Positions 47,565 through 50,376 of a DNA stretch of 50,376 bases are shown here, piece after piece. A program made the position numbers and the translations under genes. This stretch comes from Owenweeksia sp964619125. GTDB taxonomy: Bacteria; Bacteroidota; Bacteroidia; Flavobacteriales; Schleiferiaceae. The notes beneath the pieces are model-generated. The model was not told the origin of the DNA, did not search any database, and saw only the letters and a list, made by a program, of their open reading frames with translations. The stretch spans positions 1 to 50,376 of the forward strand of contig CAZUCA010000020.1 in NCBI GenBank assembly GCA_964619125.1, written 5' to 3'. Every line of letters starts with the position of its first letter. The first letter of the stretch is position 1.

Positions 47565-50376
47565 ATGAAAACATTACAAACGATTGTTTCTGCTTTAGCA
47601 ATGTTGATGATGTCGCAAATGGCGACGGCGCAGAAAGGGACTATCAGAGGGACAATTATTGATGAAATCGGTGAGCCTCTCTTTAGTGGCAACGTAGTGA
47701 TAAAAGGTACCACCAATGGCACTACCACCGATTTTGATGGCGCTTATGAACTTCGGGCCGAACCCGGTACCTATGACCTGGTATTTTCTTTCATCGGATA
47801 TACTACTGTTACCATTACCGGAATAGAGGTAAAGGCCGACGAAGTTAGCGTGGTTGACGTAGTAAAACTGGCACCCAGCACCAATGAGCTGGCAGAGGTG
47901 GTTATTACCTCTGAGCAGGCCCGCAATACTGAGGCAGCCCTTCTTACGGTCAAAAAGAAGTCGGTAAATGTGCTTGATGGCATCAGTGCGCAGACTTTCC
48001 GTAAAATCGGCGATGGTAACGCGGCAGCGGCCGTAACCCGGGTGCCGGGTGTATCGGTGCAGGGAGGCAAATATGTGTTTGTACGCGGCCTTGGCGACCG
48101 CTATACCAAAACGCAGCTGAATGGTATGGACGTTCCCGGCCTCGACCCTGACCGCAACTCCCTGCAAATGGACATTTTTCCCACCAATGTGGTGAATAAT
48201 ATCGTGGTGCTGAAGTCATTCACCGCTGATTTGCCAGCTGATTTTGTGGGAGGCCTGGTTAATATTGAGACCAAGGAGTTTCCCGATAAAAAAAGCTTGT
48301 CAGTTTCCGCTGGCCTGGCTTATACCCCTGGTATGCACTTTAACCCAAACTATCTTAAAGGTGACAGCCACAGTGGTGACTTTCTTGGTTTCGATGACGG
48401 TTCACGCGATGAGCCCCTGGGAATGGGCCCCGATAATCCCAACCCTTCCGGTACCGTGCCTGCGCCTACCCCCAGCAATGTGGGGCAAACCCGTCAGTTT
48501 GGCAAGCAACTGGACGCCATGCGGAGCACCAGCTTTATGAATTATAGCCTCGGCTTGTCGGCCGGTGATCAGATAAAAGGAGGAAGTAAAACTTATGGCT
48601 ACAATGTGGCGCTGGCCTATAAAAACTCAACCGACTTTTACGCAGGCAGGCAACAGAATATCTATCGTAAAAACACCGACCCCAGTGTCTATGAACTCAG
48701 GGATGATAAATTGCAGATTGGTGATTTGGGAGTGCAAAATGTCTTCAGCAGTGTGATGCTTGGGGGTGCCATGAAATCGGGCCTCAATAAGTATAAGGTG
48801 AACCTGCTGCACCTGCAGAACGGCGAAAGCCGCGCCGGCATCTTTTACCTCGACAATTTTATTGAGAGCAGCAATAGTTCTATGCGCGATAACCTGGAGT
48901 ACAGCCAGCGCAATTTGACTAACCTGCTTATCAGCGGTTCGCACCAGTTTGCTGAGACTGAAAAAAGCCTTGAGTGGTCGGTAGCCCCCACCTATTCGAG
49001 CATCCAGGATAAGGATATCCGCAGTACCGCCTACCTGATGGATTTTAACGATGATGATACCAGCTATTCCATTAATGCCAGTGAAGTTGGTTTTCCCAAA
49101 CGTTTGTGGCGTAACCTGGCTGAGCTTGACGTAGCTTCCAAGGTCGATTATACCCAGGAGCATGAGTTTTTGGGCCGTGAGTCAAAGTTTAAAGGTGGAG
49201 TGGCCTACACTTTTAAAAATCGCGATTACAACATCCTTGGCTACGAGTTGATAAGCCAGACAGGCACCAGCGGTTTGAATTACAGCGGTGAGGCCGATGA
49301 ATTGCTTACCGACGATTACATCTACGATTTCAGCCGCGGTTCGGGAACTTTTTATTTCGGAAACTACCAGCGCAGTAATACCTACAACTCTATCCAGTCT
49401 ACTGCGGCAGTGTACGGATCAGAAGAGATGAAATGGTCGCCCTTATTCAAAACGATTATTGGTTTGCGGGTGGAGCAGTACAATCAGTTTTATACCGGCC
49501 AGAACCAGGCGGCCAACGTTAACCCCGAAAGCCCCGAGGCCCGGGTTTACAACAACACCAATGTACTGAGTACCCTGGGTTGGTTCCCTTCGGCCAGTAT
49601 GATTCTGCAGGCTAATGAAAATTCAAACTTCCGCCTGGGGTACTTCCGCACCGTGGCCCGCCCTTCCTTCAAGGAAAAGTCAGAAGCTCAAATTGTTGAT
49701 CCCATCTCAGGCCTGACCTTTATTGGCAATATCGACCTGGTGGAAACTGATATCAACAATTTTGACCTGCGCTATGAGTATTTCTTTGAAGGCAATCAAA
49801 CCATTGCCTTGAGTGGTTTTTACAAAAACTTCAGCAACCCCATCGAACTGGTTTCCTATCAGTCAGATGCCGACAGTTATCAGCCACGCAACGTAGGCGA
49901 TGCCACCGTTATGGGGCTGGAGGTGGAAAGCCGCCTCAACTTTGGCTTTATGGCTGAAAACATGAAGGCATGGGCGTTTAATACCAACATTACTATCATC
50001 GATTCAAGGGTGAAGTATGACCGTACTGCCGGCGGTACCTACGATGCCAAGGAAGCTACCCTGAGAGAAGGGGAAGAACTGGGTGAGTATCGCGATATGC
50101 AAGGCCAGGCACCTTACATTGTTAATGCCGGCCTTAGTTATAGCGGTCGCGACAACGGTATAGAAACCGGCATTTACTACAATGTGCAGGGACCCAAGCT
50201 CGAAATTGTGGGTTTGAACCTTACCCCCGATGTGTATTCGGAGCCCTTTCACAGTCTGAACTTTAATTTTATGAAGAAGTTTGGTAAGGAAAATCAATAT
50301 CAGATTGGCTTCTCCGTCGATAATATTCTCAATGATAACAAGGAAGCCATGGTGAGAAGTTTTGGCACTGACGATC
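47565..50376 (+). CDS. TonB-dependent receptor with carboxypeptidase-like domain (C-terminus cut by window edge)
   Basis: At least 937 residues of an outer-membrane receptor. A signal peptide ends near MATAQ (residue 22). A carboxypeptidase-like beta-sandwich follows (GTIRGTIIDEIGEPLFSGNV, YELRAEPGTYDLVFSFIGYTT), then the plug domain with VPGVSVQGGKYVFVRGLGD and TADLPADFVGGLVNIETKEFP, then barrel strands with alternating aromatics. Such receptors import chelated iron, vitamins, glycans or other large nutrients using ExbB-type energy. The start at 47565 gives a proper signal. The beta-helix lipoprotein is directly upstream. The ligand is unknown; a phosphate-related role is only suggested by the nearby PhoR/PhoB-like pair. 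Confidence 0.93.
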   Translation, partial: MKTLQTIVSALAMLMMSQMATAQKGTIRGTIIDEIGEPLFSGNVVIKGTTNGTTTDFDGAYELRAEPGTYDLVFSFIGYTTVTITGIEVKADEVSVVDVVKLAPSTNELAEVVITSEQARNTEAALLTVKKKSVNVLDGISAQTFRKIGDGNAAAAVTRVPGVSVQGGKYVFVRGLGDRYTKTQLNGMDVPGLDPDRNSLQMDIFPTNVVNNIVVLKSFTADLPADFVGGLVNIETKEFPDKKSLSVSAGLAYTPGMHFNPNYLKGDSHSGDFLGFDDGSRDEPLGMGPDNPNPSGTVPAPTPSNVGQTRQFGKQLDAMRSTSFMNYSLGLSAGDQIKGGSKTYGYNVALAYKNSTDFYAGRQQNIYRKNTDPSVYELRDDKLQIGDLGVQNVFSSVMLGGAMKSGLNKYKVNLLHLQNGESRAGIFYLDNFIESSNSSMRDNLEYSQRNLTNLLISGSHQFAETEKSLEWSVAPTYSSIQDKDIRSTAYLMDFNDDDTSYSINASEVGFPKRLWRNLAELDVASKVDYTQEHEFLGRESKFKGGVAYTFKNRDYNILGYELISQTGTSGLNYSGEADELLTDDYIYDFSRGSGTFYFGNYQRSNTYNSIQSTAAVYGSEEMKWSPLFKTIIGLRVEQYNQFYTGQNQAANVNPESPEARVYNNTNVLSTLGWFPSASMILQANENSNFRLGYFRTVARPSFKEKSEAQIVDPISGLTFIGNIDLVETDINNFDLRYEYFFEGNQTIALSGFYKNFSNPIELVSYQSDADSYQPRNVGDATVMGLEVESRLNFGFMAENMKAWAFNTNITIIDSRVKYDRTAGGTYDAKEATLREGEELGEYRDMQGQAPYIVNAGLSYSGRDNGIETGIYYNVQGPKLEIVGLNLTPDVYSEPFHSLNFNFMKKFGKENQYQIGFSVDNILNDNKEAMVRSFGTDD

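Noticed and set aside
1..50376. CRISPR arrays, rRNA genes, insertion sequences or prophage genes
   Set aside because: No regularly spaced repeats, rRNA, transposase, integrase or phage structural gene was seen; the only repeat cluster is at 3372-3699.

Overview
The window comes from a member of the Bacteroidota, most likely a marine-type Flavobacteriales relative (an inference from gene content, not a placement). The evidence: promoters with the Bacteroidota -7 box TAnnTTTG and almost no Shine-Dalgarno sequences; secreted proteins with type IX secretion (T9SS) C-terminal domains; a DUF5686 protein; a TonB-dependent receptor with a carboxypeptidase-like N-terminal domain; a short-chain-dehydrogenase-type threonine dehydrogenase; and a probable sulfonolipid gene pair. 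The sequence is a scaffold with one 100-N gap (42439-42538).

Layout. 1-3265: partial ExbB/TolQ proton channel (minus), a polytopic GT39-like glycosyltransferase and a small exported protein. 3266-3960: no protein gene; a cluster of repeats, nested hairpins and a tRNA-Ser(GGA), next to which lies a 113-nt element that folds like a cloverleaf and shares the tRNA acceptor ends. 3988-10262: asparaginase, TatD nuclease and the 2-oxoglutarate dehydrogenase operon odhA-odhB. 11073-19102: a six-gene minus-strand run (DUF5686 outer-membrane protein, RND/MMPL transporter, RmlA, prenyl diphosphate synthase, a 109-residue unknown, MscS) that looks like an envelope operon. 19198-25016: a VTT membrane protein, then tyrosine-catabolic hppD and hmgA bracketing an oppositely oriented pair (CBS-like synthase plus alpha-oxoamine synthase) that is a good candidate for sulfonolipid (capnine) head-group and backbone synthesis. 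25107-37364: T9SS secreted proteins, barrels, two lipoproteins, TrhO, threonine dehydrogenase, a metallophosphoesterase, DNA polymerase I and an M43 metalloprotease.

37489-41644 is a translation block: rplM-rpsI, rpsB, tsf, pyrH-frr, with clear promoters, terminators and two candidate ribosomal-protein leader RNAs. 41591-43071 holds rsmI, an MGMT-like fragment and trmB, the last two each truncated by the N gap. 43123-50376: a glycosyltransferase, a PhoR/PhoB-like two-component pair, a beta-helix lipoprotein and a TonB-dependent receptor that runs off the end; the last four may form a regulatory and nutrient-uptake unit.

Most of the window is core metabolism. The parts most worth a second look are the tRNA-Ser-linked RNA element, the sulfonolipid pair, the leader RNAs, and the false gene fusion across the N gap.
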